A DNA stretch of 64,000 nucleotides, taken from NCBI GenBank assembly GCA_024279255.1, contig JAJRRT010000104.1, positions 1 through 64,000 of the forward strand, read 5' to 3'. Under the pieces are notes generated by a model. That model saw only the letters and a program-made list of their open reading frames with translations, was not told the origin of the DNA and made no database searches. The position numbers and the translations under genes are program-made. This document shows, piece by piece, positions 46,150 to 54,836 of this stretch (position 1 is the first letter of the stretch; every line of letters begins with the position of its first letter). This stretch comes from Deltaproteobacteria bacterium. Its GTDB lineage: Bacteria; Desulfobacterota; Desulfuromonadia; Desulfuromonadales; Geopsychrobacteraceae.

Positions 46150-47466
46150 CTAACTCTGCAGTATTTCAATTTCATTGCAATTAAGTCGCTCAAGACCGTC
46201 GAGAACACCCCAAGGGTCGCTGCTGATTCGGAGAACAGGAACCATAAAGTGTTGTTCAAGATCCTCAATACACAGGTCATCCAGCAACAGGTTATCTCCA
46301 TCATTGAACAAAACCTCGGGCAACAGCAATGCCGTGCCGGAGTCAACAGCTTCGAATGCAGAAATAATATCGGCACCGGTCAACAGTCCAGTCACGGTAA
46401 CACTACTGCCAAAGAATTTGTTCTCAACCGCAACAACCTGCAATTCTACTCCTGTTCTAACCGCTAGCCTTGTTGCGAAACTATTGAGTTCAGCAGCAAA
46501 GGAGCAACCCGTCACCAAGCTGACTTTTCCAATATCAAGTGGAATCGCATCAAGTAAGACTTCTTCAGCCTCACAGCGGAATTGCGGCAACATTCCGACC
46601 CCATTTTCAAGTTGCCAAAGATCTTCATAACTCTCGATAGTTGGAAATTTTCGGGCTGCGCGCAGATAAAACTCATCAGCGGCAAAGACAAAACGACTAC
46701 CGGTTTTCTCAAGCCGTTGTTGTTGCACTTGGTCAAGAAGATCGAGCGTTGTGCCGGCAAGCTCCTCTGAGACGGCATCCAAATGTGGCAATTGGTCACG
46801 ATAACGAGTCAGGCCAACAGGCACAACCGCAAGAGAGGCAATCTGTGGCCATAAAGCGGCGAGATCATTGATCGTCCGCTGCAAGATAGCGCCATCATTG
46901 AAACCGGGGCAGAGCACTATCTGAGTATGAAGCTCTATCCCGGCAGACGTCAACTGCTCTAACATCGGCAGAATAGGCGGTACTTTCTTACCCAACAAGC
47001 GGCAACGGATCTCTTCGTCTGTCGCATGAACAGAGACATAGAGCGGTGAAAGATGATCACGAACAATCCGCCGCAAGTCCTCTTCACTTGTATTGCTGAG
47101 GGTAATGTAGGAGCCATAGAGCCAAGAAAAGCGATAATCCTCATCTTTGACGTAGAGTGTCCGGCGCAATCCTTTTGGTAGTTGGTGAACAAAGCAGAAA
47201 ATGCAGTTATTACCACAGCACACCGGCTCAGGGTGAACCGGCACCAAACCGGGATCTTCCTCTTCCGCAAGGTCGAGTAGAACTTCGAAGAACTCATCCT
47301 CTCCACGACGTAACTGCAGAGTAACCGAAGCCTTGCCTTCAAGCGCGAGAAAGTAATCAACGATATCGCCAATTGGGCGTGTATCTACCGCCAACAGCTG
47401 ATCTCCACTCAAAACACCAGCTATATCAGCAGGAGCCTGAGCTATGACCTGATCAATAATTATCAT
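46150..47466 (-). CDS. DUF512 radical SAM-like protein with PDZ domain
   Basis: A 438-residue protein. An N-terminal PDZ-like segment (about 1-60, APADIAGVLSGDQLLAVD) is followed by a cysteine-rich CCGNNCIFCFVHQLP (about 83-97), whose CX3CX2C is a radical SAM pattern. The C-terminal DUF512 domain has GFNDG, VPVGLTRYR and VTGLLTGAD. The family is widespread in anaerobes and its reaction is not established to my knowledge. It ends 15 bases before copA; this adjacency need not mean a shared role. Confidence 0.87.
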   Translation of the reverse strand: MIIIDQVIAQAPADIAGVLSGDQLLAVDTRPIGDIVDYFLALEGKASVTLQLRRGEDEFFEVLLDLAEEEDPGLVPVHPEPVCCGNNCIFCFVHQLPKGLRRTLYVKDEDYRFSWLYGSYITLSNTSEEDLRRIVRDHLSPLYVSVHATDEEIRCRLLGKKVPPILPMLEQLTSAGIELHTQIVLCPGFNDGAILQRTINDLAALWPQIASLAVVPVGLTRYRDQLPHLDAVSEELAGTTLDLLDQVQQQRLEKTGSRFVFAADEFYLRAARKFPTIESYEDLWQLENGVGMLPQFRCEAEEVLLDAIPLDIGKVSLVTGCSFAAELNSFATRLAVRTGVELQVVAVENKFFGSSVTVTGLLTGADIISAFEAVDSGTALLLPEVLFNDGDNLLLDDLCIEDLEQHFMVPVLRISSDPWGVLDGLERLNCNEIEILQS

Positions 47467-47580
47467 GCATATATCTTAGCATCGCCTGACTACCTTTAGT
47501 TAGGAGGCTATTTGAAAAACCATGAACCAATTGCAAATCCGGCTACTTGACCCATTTGACTGTCCCCTGTAAACCTAAAA

Positions 47581-47617
47581 CAGAAACAGGGGCACCATCT
47601 CTGGCACCCCTGTTTAC
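47581..47617 (-). terminator. Rho-independent terminator after hfq
   Basis: AAACAGGGG (47584-47592) and CCCCTGTTT (47607-47615) form a 9-base stem with extra pairing in the 14-base loop, followed on the minus strand by CTGTTTTAGGTTT. It closes the mutL-miaA-hfq transcript. Confidence 0.78.
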
Positions 47618-47640
47618 AAAAATCAAAGACAATAAAGTAT

Positions 47641-47874
47641 TTAATCACGACCGCCATGAAGGCGGAACGTTCCATCTGATGAGGTAATCGAAGCGATGGC
47701 ATGCTTGTAAACCAGAATATCCCCTTCACTCTCTGCCAAAACACAGAAACTGTCAAAAGATTTGATATAGCCTTCAAATTTGCCGCCCGACATCATAGTG
47801 ACAGTGACTTTCACGCGTTCTTTACGTGCTTGATTCAGATATTGATCCTGAATATTGAATGGTGATTTTGGCAT
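47641..47874 (-). CDS. hfq: RNA chaperone Hfq
   Basis: A 77-residue Sm-like hexameric protein that pairs small RNAs with mRNAs. It has PFNIQDQYLNQARKERVKV, the Sm1 SGGKFEGYIKSFDSF, and the Sm2 hallmark VYKHAIASI. The C-terminal tail is short. The ATG at 47874 is second of a tandem ATGATG pair; AAGGAG upstream gives it 6 bases of spacing and the first ATG 3. It is the last gene of the classic mutL-miaA-hfq order. Confidence 0.95.
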   Translation of the reverse strand: MPKSPFNIQDQYLNQARKERVKVTVTMMSGGKFEGYIKSFDSFCVLAESEGDILVYKHAIASITSSDGTFRLHGGRD

Positions 47875-47893
47875 CATCCGCTCCTTCATAGCT

Positions 47894-48814
47894 TTATGGC
47901 TGAATTAAATCATCAATTAATTTCAATATTCTATCAGACTCTTGGCAGGAATCAACCCAAATTGTCGCCAGATCCTTACGAAACCACGTCAACTGACGCT
48001 TGGCATAGCGACGGGTCTGTAGCGCGATCTCATCCCTGACAACATCAAGGGCGGCGTCTCCGCGCAAATAACCGAGCACTTCACGGTAACCAAGAGTCTG
48101 AAGACTTTTCAACCCTTCCCCGTATTCTGCCTGCAAAGCAATTGTCTCTTCGATCAACCCGGCAGTCAGCATGGTATGGGTCCGCTCAGCGATCCGTTGG
48201 TGCAAAACCTCTTTCGGCCATACTGGCGCGAGAATAAGGGGTCTAAAATGTGAATCCGAGAAGTTGTGATTACGTTGTAGTTCTGACAGCTTCTGCCCTG
48301 TCAACTGATAGACTTCCAGTGCACGGATAACCTTCACCAGATTATTAGGATGAATCCTGTCCGCCGCTTCAGGATCGACCTGTTGCAGATCTGAATAGAG
48401 ACTCCCCTTCCCTCGCTGGATCTCAAGCTGTCCAAGCTGCTTGCGCAGTGCATCATCACCTCGAGGCACTTCAGCGAGCCCCCCGATCAGAGCACGGATA
48501 TAGAGTCCGGTGCCGCCGACCACGCAGGGCAGTTTGCCACGAGCATAAATATCTGCTGCAATCGTTCTGGCAGTCGTAACATATTCGGAAACTGAGTAAC
48601 TTTGATCCGGATCGATCAGATCGAGCATGTGATGGGGAATACCGGCCTGCTCCTCAACTGAAGCCTTGGCCGTACCAATATCCATGCGACGATAGACTTG
48701 GCGAGAATCGGCCGAAATGACTTCAAGAGGGAATCTTTCGGCCAGGCGGACCGCCCAGCCAGTCTTCCCTGAAGCAGTCGGGCCTTGAATAACCAGAAGT
48801 GGAATCTGCGTCAT
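47894..48814 (-). CDS. miaA: tRNA dimethylallyltransferase
   Basis: Transfers the dimethylallyl group to N6 of A37 in tRNAs reading U-starting codons. 306 residues; P-loop GPTASGKTG (about 10-18), ADSRQVYRRMDIGTAK, GGTGLYIRAL and the C-terminal QTRRYAKRQLTWFR. The ATG at 48814 lies 9 bases after the mutL stop. It lies between mutL and hfq as in many proteobacteria. Confidence 0.97.
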   Translation of the reverse strand: MTQIPLLVIQGPTASGKTGWAVRLAERFPLEVISADSRQVYRRMDIGTAKASVEEQAGIPHHMLDLIDPDQSYSVSEYVTTARTIAADIYARGKLPCVVGGTGLYIRALIGGLAEVPRGDDALRKQLGQLEIQRGKGSLYSDLQQVDPEAADRIHPNNLVKVIRALEVYQLTGQKLSELQRNHNFSDSHFRPLILAPVWPKEVLHQRIAERTHTMLTAGLIEETIALQAEYGEGLKSLQTLGYREVLGYLRGDAALDVVRDEIALQTRRYAKRQLTWFRKDLATIWVDSCQESDRILKLIDDLIQP

Positions 48815-48823
48815 CACAGCAAC

Positions 48824-50071
48824 CTATTGTCGCCGGAACATGCGTTCAACTTCGACCAGCCTCAAGCGTTGCATGACGGGACGGCCATGCGGGCAATTGG
48901 CTTTAAAATCGACACAGTCTAACTGTTCAAGCAGTGCTCTCGCTTCACGGGGATCAAGGTTCTGATTGGCACGAATCACAGAATGGCATGCCATCATAAT
49001 TAGAACATCGTCCAACCTATCGACCAACCCACCGCTACTACCAGTTTGTTCCAAGTCAAGGGCGATATCAACAATAAGCCTGCCATTATCACCCTTCACA
49101 AGTAATTGTGGCACGGCTTTCAAGGCGAATGATTTACCTCCAAACGGCTCCACGTCAAAACCGAGGCGTGCTAAATCATCCAGATGCTCCGTCAGGGCTT
49201 GCCCGCTGCGAAAATCGAGCTCAAGCATTTCGGGAAACAACAGACTCTGCTGCTCTATTCCGTTTTTGAAGAAACTCTCTTTTAAAGATTCAAAGCCGAT
49301 ACGCTCATGCGCGGCATGTTGATCAATCAGCAGTAGATCGTCGCCATCCTGACAGAGTAGATAGCTACTGTGATACTGACCAAGATAACGCAAATTTGAA
49401 AAATAGCGCTCAAGGTCATCTGCTTGTATTGTTTCACTTTCACCACCAGGAATAAGGGGTAAGGCCGTAGGGCTAAGTTCAGGAGAGGAATCATCTGTTC
49501 CTGGAGATTGATAGACAGGGGCAATGGGATCACGAACTAAAGAAGGTTGTATTTGGTAATTAGCTGAACCAAGAGATTCTGACCCTGTAGTAAAAGTTGG
49601 CAAATCGGCACTCAGTTCTCGCGAGACGGGTTGGACCCAAGCGGCTGGCTTCAATTGGTCCTGGAGGGTAGTCGCAATGAAATCATGAACCATTGCCTGT
49701 TCTCTAAACCGGACTTCATGCTTGGTAGGATGAACGTTCACATCGACCTTATCAGGGGCAATTTCAAGAAACAACACAACAACCGGAAAACGCCCCTTCA
49801 TCAAAAGGTGGCGATAACCATCCATAATCGAATGCTGTACGACTCGATCACGAATATATCGACCATTAATAAATGTATAGATATGTGAAGAAGCAGAACG
49901 GTTCAGAGTTGGTTGCCCAATCAAACCATGCAAACAGATCCCCGCTGTTTCATCGATAACTTCTATGCTCTGCATTTCAGACAGCATCGTGCGACCAAGA
50001 AGTGCAGCAACCCGCTCAGCCAAACCTTTTTCACAGCGTAACTCAAGCATTGGCCGGCCGTTATGTAACAA
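48824..50071 (-). CDS. mutL: MutL C-terminal part as open frame
   Basis: This 415-codon frame contains the end of the transducer domain and the dimerisation/endonuclease domain (DQHAAHERIGFE, ACHSVIRA, CPHGRP). Its first possible start is a TTG (in AAATTGTTACAT) with no ribosome binding site, and the homology to MutL continues upstream of it without a break to 50179. So I regard this as the 3' part of mutL, not a separate gene. Confidence 0.6.
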   Translation of the reverse strand: MLHNGRPMLELRCEKGLAERVAALLGRTMLSEMQSIEVIDETAGICLHGLIGQPTLNRSASSHIYTFINGRYIRDRVVQHSIMDGYRHLLMKGRFPVVVLFLEIAPDKVDVNVHPTKHEVRFREQAMVHDFIATTLQDQLKPAAWVQPVSRELSADLPTFTTGSESLGSANYQIQPSLVRDPIAPVYQSPGTDDSSPELSPTALPLIPGGESETIQADDLERYFSNLRYLGQYHSSYLLCQDGDDLLLIDQHAAHERIGFESLKESFFKNGIEQQSLLFPEMLELDFRSGQALTEHLDDLARLGFDVEPFGGKSFALKAVPQLLVKGDNGRLIVDIALDLEQTGSSGGLVDRLDDVLIMMACHSVIRANQNLDPREARALLEQLDCVDFKANCPHGRPVMQRLRLVEVERMFRRQ

Positions 50072-50130
50072 TTTGAAGCTGATCGCAGGATGAGAAAGAG
50101 CTTGCTTCGTAACAACATCAGCACAATGAC

Positions 50131-50643
50131 CTAGTTCTGTTTGTTCTCGACGAAGAAATTTACGGCGTGCAGGCAGGTTAAAAAAAGATTCCGGACTTCA
50201 ATCAAAGTACCACGCGCCATGCCGACCTCTTCAGCCTTGCGCACTTTACCGCCCTCGACCAGAATCTCCTGCCCAAGGCCATCATCTGCGGCGCAACTTC
50301 GTAAGCGAAAACGGGAGACTGAAGCGATTGAAGCCAAGGCTTCGCCGCGAAAACCGAGAGTCGTCAAAGCAAAAAGATCTTCAGCCCGACGTATTTTACT
50401 GGTTGAATGTCGCTCAAGGCATAAAAAAGCATCCTGTCTGTTCATTCCCTGACCATTGTCAGTCACACGGATCAGTTTGCTCCCACCCGATTCTAGTTCG
50501 ATAATAATTTCATCGGCTCCGGCATCTATTGAATTTTCGAGTAACTCCTTTACGACCGAAGCTGGGCGTTCAACGACTTCACCTGCTGCAATCTGGTTGC
50601 ACAGACTTTCATCTAAAATTTTAATGCGTGAAGAATTTTCCAA
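50131..50643 (-). CDS. mutL: MutL N-terminal ATPase part, zero-frame product
   Basis: 170 residues if translation does not shift. Residues 1-155 are the MutL ATPase core including the ATP lid region; the last 15 residues (ending FFVENKQN) are unrelated out-of-frame translation. Without the transducer and dimerisation domains it could not act in mismatch repair, but it could compete for ATP or partners. Confidence 0.7.
   Translation of the reverse strand: MENSSRIKILDESLCNQIAAGEVVERPASVVKELLENSIDAGADEIIIELESGGSKLIRVTDNGQGMNRQDAFLCLERHSTSKIRRAEDLFALTTLGFRGEALASIASVSRFRLRSCAADDGLGQEILVEGGKVRKAEEVGMARGTLIEVRNLFLTCLHAVNFFVENKQN
50179..50187 (-). other. Slippery sequence / homopolymer at mutL frame break
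   Basis: On the coding strand the bases are C, seven T, then A. Read in the zero frame the codons are CTT TTT TTA, so the phased heptamer is U UUU UUA, the known -1 slippery sequence of HIV gag-pol. After a -1 slip the next codon is AAC, giving the conserved NLPARRKF. One added T would give CTT TTT TTT AAC and the consensus FFN exactly. Confidence 0.7.
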
Positions 50644-50720
50644 GGAGAATACCTCTCATAAAACAACTGTAGCGACCGATAACCCCAGTCGCTACAGAAA
50701 AAATATATAAATACGCCATG

Positions 50721-51659
50721 TCAACCTTCTTGAAAACCCTCTAGCATTGAATCAATCGCTTCAAGATCTTCATGTGTATCTTCTTCAGGATCATCTGTTT
50801 GAACTAAATTTCCGACTGCCTCGGCAATAACGTCCGTTCCTTTATGTTTAATAAGCCCAAGATCCTCAGAGACGCTATTTACAACCTTATCCGAAACAAT
50901 ATAGTCATGTCTTAAAAAAGTTTCGAACAAAGCGTTGTCTGCAATGGTATTGATCAATCGTGGTACACCACCAGCATAAGCATGAATTTTATCTATTGCG
51001 CTCTCCTCAAACAACAGCTCATCACTACCAGCGACACGAAGACGGTGCGCTATATAGCTATGGGTTGTTTCCTCAGAAAGTGGCTTGAGAGTATATTTTA
51101 CCGCCACCCGCTGGGCGAGGGGTTCATCAAGTTTCATGGTTTGCTCTAATTCAGACAGACCAAAAAATACAACATTCAAAAGTTTTTTCCCAGGAATCTC
51201 AAGATTCAGCAAACCACGAAATTCCTCCATCAATTCACGACTTTGCAACATTTGAGCTTCATCAATCAACACAACGGCCTTACGGCCTTCATTATGAATT
51301 TGAAGTAAACGCTCATAGAGTTGTTTGAGAATTTTCAACGGATCTGAATCTGGTGATTTCACCCCAAGTTGCAGGGCGATACGTGACAAGAGCCACACAG
51401 GAGTTATTGCTGAGTGAATCATTACAAGCAATGATGATTCATACTTGTCGAGGGTCAAACTATCTAGCATACGCCGTGCGAGAGTTGTTTTACCGGTGCC
51501 GACCCCACCGACCAAAACAGCGAGACCTTTATTTGAATCAACGGAATACATAAGGCGCAACAGCGCCTGATTATGCTGATCACTATTAAAAAAGAATTTA
51601 TCATTGGGCGCATTGGAAAAAGGCTCACGCTCAAGATTAAAATGTTCAGCGTATCCCAT
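50721..51659 (-). CDS. AAA ATPase, ExeA/GspA type
   Basis: A 312-residue P-loop ATPase. It has the family lead YAEHFNLEREPFSNAPN, Walker A VGGVGTGKTT (about 51-60), Walker B VLIDEAQML and the sensor region NVVFFGLSELEQ. Such proteins include GspA/ExeA, which helps assemble type II secretion or MSHA pili, and TniB/IstB-like transposition helpers. The peptidoglycan-binding C-terminal part of ExeA is absent here: the tail is acidic. GGGGGA precedes the ATG. It lies between the TPR gene and mutL. Confidence 0.85.
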   Translation of the reverse strand: MGYAEHFNLEREPFSNAPNDKFFFNSDQHNQALLRLMYSVDSNKGLAVLVGGVGTGKTTLARRMLDSLTLDKYESSLLVMIHSAITPVWLLSRIALQLGVKSPDSDPLKILKQLYERLLQIHNEGRKAVVLIDEAQMLQSRELMEEFRGLLNLEIPGKKLLNVVFFGLSELEQTMKLDEPLAQRVAVKYTLKPLSEETTHSYIAHRLRVAGSDELLFEESAIDKIHAYAGGVPRLINTIADNALFETFLRHDYIVSDKVVNSVSEDLGLIKHKGTDVIAEAVGNLVQTDDPEEDTHEDLEAIDSMLEGFQEG

Positions 51660-51746
51660 AATTTCCCCCAGAGATAGTAGAGTGAAGATTGTAAAGATAA
51701 AGATTCAACATTAACTTAAAAATAAATACATTTATTCTTTGAAATG

Positions 51747-53951
51747 TCACAGATATGAGACCCGATCCTTACTCTCTTCAGGGGTTTTTTCGGGAGTGCC
51801 TTTTTGACTTGTTTCAGAGTCGTCAGACATCCCCAGAGCTTTACGCAGGTTATCGATGCGATCAGCGACATCACGGAAGAACAGATCAGAATCTGCAACG
51901 AACTGAAAACTATCGAGGGCATCGAGTGGACGTTCCCAATTTTCATATAGAGCGCCAAGCTCGTAATAAAGGCTCAATTTTTGACCCTCAGCCAAAGATT
52001 CACCTTCTAGTGCCGCCCGAAATGATTCTTCACCCTTCTCAAAGTCACCCTTATCAACACTGCAAAGACCCTTCAATGTCTGGCAATCCACAAAACGAGA
52101 GGGGTCGCGTTCTGCCTTGCTGAACTCAGCAACGGCGTCATCCAGCAAACCCATTTCACGATAAGCAATCCCCAGATTGTAATGTGACTCCATATCGTCA
52201 GCAGCAATCTGTTCATCGACATCAGTCCGAAACACCTTAGGTGCCGTCGAGCCATCATCCGCAACTGGAAGCTCATCGTCTAGTACCGTGAAACCATCTG
52301 CAGGGGTATCGTCAACCAGCGTAGCATCGATATCGAGTTCTGGAAAACCATCTTCAAGAAGTTCCGCCGCAAGATCCTGCAGTTCTGAAGAGGTTTCGCC
52401 TTGAACACTCTGTGCATCACGTTTCGTAGCTATTTCAGCAAGCTTTACTTGAACTTCAGCATTGTCAGGGCTCTGCTCCAAGATTCCAGAACAGACCTTC
52501 TCAGCATCATCAAACAGTCCTTGTTGCAGATAGAACTCAGCCTCTTCAAGATCGGCGGAAACATCTCGAACCGAAATCTCATCGTCATCGTCAAGGTCGA
52601 AGTCGAGACTCATTTCATCGGACAAATCAACACTGCCAGCGCCTGGAGCACTTGAAAGATTGAGCTCAATAAACTCTTCTTCGTTTTCTTCCTCTTGTTC
52701 AATCTCTTCAATAGGAAGAAGTTCAAGGTCGGCGCCATCCTCTTCTAGAGGAATTTCAGAGATCAAGGAATCAGCAAGAAGATCATCACCACCAAGGGAC
52801 AAAATCTCATCAGCATCCATAACGCCAAGAAGAGAATCTGAAAGTGTCTCCTCTCCAATAGACCCTGCAGAGGACTCAATCTGTTCGGAGTTACCGGTGT
52901 TGGCGACCAAATCAAGAAGGCTATCTCCATCTCCGGTAATTTCATAAATTGAATCGAGTGTTTGCAGAACTTGTTGATTCTCAGGCAGGGCAACCCGTAA
53001 CGCTTCATACATTTCTTGGAGACGCTCTAAGCTATTAACCTTAAGAAATGCTTCTTTCCAATCTTCGAGCTCAGCGAGGGCTTTATCATAATTCTCTTCA
53101 TTCAGATAACACTGGACAAGGCTTTCACGAACCCCTAGATCTTTAGGCTCAAGTTTAAGCAGATGCAAATAGGTCAGTCGTGCATTTTTAACGTCACCCT
53201 GACTTTCATATGCAACGCCAAGCATCGACAAGATCTCTGTGTCATCGGAATGATCGCGTAATAACGTTTGCAGAATGCTGACCCCTTTAACTGACTCACC
53301 TTTTTCAAGTAGGGTCCGAGCCAATCCTTTCTGGAGGTCATGGTTTTTTGGAAAAAGCGGAAGAAACATCTGATAGAGACGTAAAATTTTATCATAATCA
53401 CGCTTCTCTTCAAGCAGTTTCAAAATCTCCTTAAACTCTACTAAACCATCGTTAACCCTGTCGTTGTTTGCGTAAACTTCGGCCAACTTCACCTGGACGT
53501 TGATGTTTCCACCATCAAGATCACGCATTTTTTCAAGAGTTTTTATGGCATCAGCCACCATATCGTTCTTTTCGTAGTACCCGACAAGATGGCGCAACTC
53601 CGCAAGGGCGTTGCCGATAAGCCCCTGTTTTTCATTCAATTCGGCAAGACGACTAAAGATACTGATCTGACTCGGGTCAAGGCGCTGCATCTGCTTGTAA
53701 ATAGCAATTGACTTAAGGTAGAAGCCATTACTTGAAAAATATTTGGCAACAGCTTCGTATTGCTCAAAAGCCTCGCCATTTTTATTGATTTTCACATAAA
53801 GTTCGGCCAGACGCTGACGTGAGCGGATATCGCGCGGATCGATTTCAACTACCTTCTGGTAGTCCTTAATCGCTCGCGGTAGCTGCTTCTTTTTGATATT
53901 TTTCTGAGCAGATTCGAGATATTTCTGTTTATTAGACAAGTTGATCGCCAA
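51747..53951 (-). CDS. Large TPR-repeat protein with acidic linker
   Basis: About 734 residues. TPR units fill roughly 15-330, a strongly acidic, probably disordered segment with DFDLDDDDE and EEIEQEEENEEE covers about 355-470, and a second TPR block lies near 600-710. This architecture of cytoplasmic TPR scaffold is common in Desulfuromonadales but its role is not known to me. I use the TTG at 53951 with GGGAG 8 bases upstream; a GTG at 53960 is too close to that site. It is followed by the ExeA-like ATPase gene 87 bases on, so a shared assembly function is possible. Confidence 0.85.
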   Translation of the reverse strand: MAINLSNKQKYLESAQKNIKKKQLPRAIKDYQKVVEIDPRDIRSRQRLAELYVKINKNGEAFEQYEAVAKYFSSNGFYLKSIAIYKQMQRLDPSQISIFSRLAELNEKQGLIGNALAELRHLVGYYEKNDMVADAIKTLEKMRDLDGGNINVQVKLAEVYANNDRVNDGLVEFKEILKLLEEKRDYDKILRLYQMFLPLFPKNHDLQKGLARTLLEKGESVKGVSILQTLLRDHSDDTEILSMLGVAYESQGDVKNARLTYLHLLKLEPKDLGVRESLVQCYLNEENYDKALAELEDWKEAFLKVNSLERLQEMYEALRVALPENQQVLQTLDSIYEITGDGDSLLDLVANTGNSEQIESSAGSIGEETLSDSLLGVMDADEILSLGGDDLLADSLISEIPLEEDGADLELLPIEEIEQEEENEEEFIELNLSSAPGAGSVDLSDEMSLDFDLDDDDEISVRDVSADLEEAEFYLQQGLFDDAEKVCSGILEQSPDNAEVQVKLAEIATKRDAQSVQGETSSELQDLAAELLEDGFPELDIDATLVDDTPADGFTVLDDELPVADDGSTAPKVFRTDVDEQIAADDMESHYNLGIAYREMGLLDDAVAEFSKAERDPSRFVDCQTLKGLCSVDKGDFEKGEESFRAALEGESLAEGQKLSLYYELGALYENWERPLDALDSFQFVADSDLFFRDVADRIDNLRKALGMSDDSETSQKGTPEKTPEESKDRVSYL

Positions 53952-54035
53952 GACACACACTCCCAGTTATAAAACGAACATACAATCCAACCGTAAGACT
54001 AAGCGATGGCATCCGAGATTGTCAAGAAAAGCACC

Positions 54036-54056
54036 CTGTTTTCCTAGAGAAAACAG
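54036..54056 (-). terminator. Weak terminator candidate after rluB
   Basis: CTGTTTTC (54036-54043) and GAAAACAG (54049-54056) form an 8-base hairpin with a 5-base loop. On the minus strand it is followed by GGTGCTTTTCTT, a poor T tract, so termination is doubtful. It lies about 60 bases after the rluB stop and 75 bases before the TPR gene. Confidence 0.35.
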
Positions 54057-54116
54057 ACTGTTTGGATCATGGCGAGGACCTCCATTAAGACAGGGTCCCT
54101 CTTGGAGAAGTAAGTA

Positions 54117-54836
54117 TTACAGACCAGCCATTTTTTTCAAGTCGGACAGTTCATCGTCTCCCAAAACACGATACATCCCTGACTTGAGACCCCCCAGGTA
54201 GAGCCCCCCCAGTGCAATACGCTTCAGACGCACAACCGGCAGGCCAACCGCTTCACACATCCTGCGCACTTGACGGTTTCGTCCCTCACGCAGAGTCAAT
54301 TCGAACCAACAGTTTCTTCCGGAAATACGCACATTTGAAACAGACGCGGGAGCCGTGACCCCGTCCTCAAGCTTTATGCCGGACTCAATTTTTTTACTAG
54401 CCGATCCATCAAGAACCCCCCTCACCTTAACCAAATAAGTTTTAGAGACATGATGACTCGGATGGGTTAAGTGCTGGGCAAGAGAGCCGTCATTTGTAAG
54501 TAACAAAAGACCCTCAGTGTTGTAATCAAGTCGTCCCACTGAATATAGTCGTCCAAAAGTCGCAGGCAATAGCTCAATAGCCAAGCGACGCCCCTGTGGA
54601 TCATTCATGCTGCAAATATAACCGGTTGGTTTATTCAACATCAGCGTCAAAGTCTTTGTAGTGAACCGCAGGAGTTCCCCGTCAACCCAGACCTTTTCCT
54701 TCTGGGGGTCAGCACTTTCACCTATTGTGGCGACTCGTTCATCTATCCTGACAAGTCCCTGACGGATTTTCTCTTCAGCCTGTCGACGAGACATCAAACC
54801 AGACCGTGATATTAATTTCTGTAAACGCTCTTTCAT
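54117..54836 (-). CDS. rluB: 23S rRNA pseudouridine synthase, RsuA/RluB family
   Basis: A 239-residue pseudouridine synthase. An N-terminal S4 RNA-binding domain (RLQKLISRSGLMSRRQAEEKI, about 4-24) precedes the catalytic domain with Asp in GRLDYNTEGLLLLTNDG. KTYLVKVRG and RQVRRMCEAVG are also present. RluB modifies U2605 of 23S rRNA; RluE or RsuA assignments are not excluded. Its ATG overlaps the scpB stop (ATGA), so it is coupled to scpAB. Confidence 0.93.
   Translation of the reverse strand: MKERLQKLISRSGLMSRRQAEEKIRQGLVRIDERVATIGESADPQKEKVWVDGELLRFTTKTLTLMLNKPTGYICSMNDPQGRRLAIELLPATFGRLYSVGRLDYNTEGLLLLTNDGSLAQHLTHPSHHVSKTYLVKVRGVLDGSASKKIESGIKLEDGVTAPASVSNVRISGRNCWFELTLREGRNRQVRRMCEAVGLPVVRLKRIALGGLYLGGLKSGMYRVLGDDELSDLKKMAGL

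Larger units (their letters stand above)
48824..50643 (-). pseudogene. mutL: DNA mismatch repair protein MutL, interrupted by a -1 frameshift (possible recoding)
   Basis: The two frames together encode a complete MutL. The 5' frame runs from TTG 50643 (AGAGG upstream) through the GHKL ATPase motifs: LLENSIDAGA, DNGQGM, TLGFRGEALASI and GTLIEVRNLF. It then shifts in a run of seven T residues (50180-50186 complemented) and ends at 50131. The other frame resumes exactly with NLPARRKFL, DVNVHPTKHEVRF, and the endonuclease motifs DQHAAHERIGFE, ACHSVIRANQ and CPHGRPV, ending at 48824. A -1 slip gives 606 residues, a normal MutL length. No independent start with a ribosome binding site is visible for the second half. 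It may be a true pseudogene, a sequencing error, a phase-variable gene or a recoded one. Confidence 0.85.

Noticed and set aside
47508-47777. 89-codon minus-strand frame over hfq and its terminator
   Set aside because: It overlaps hfq in another frame and reads through the terminator hairpin; no family features.
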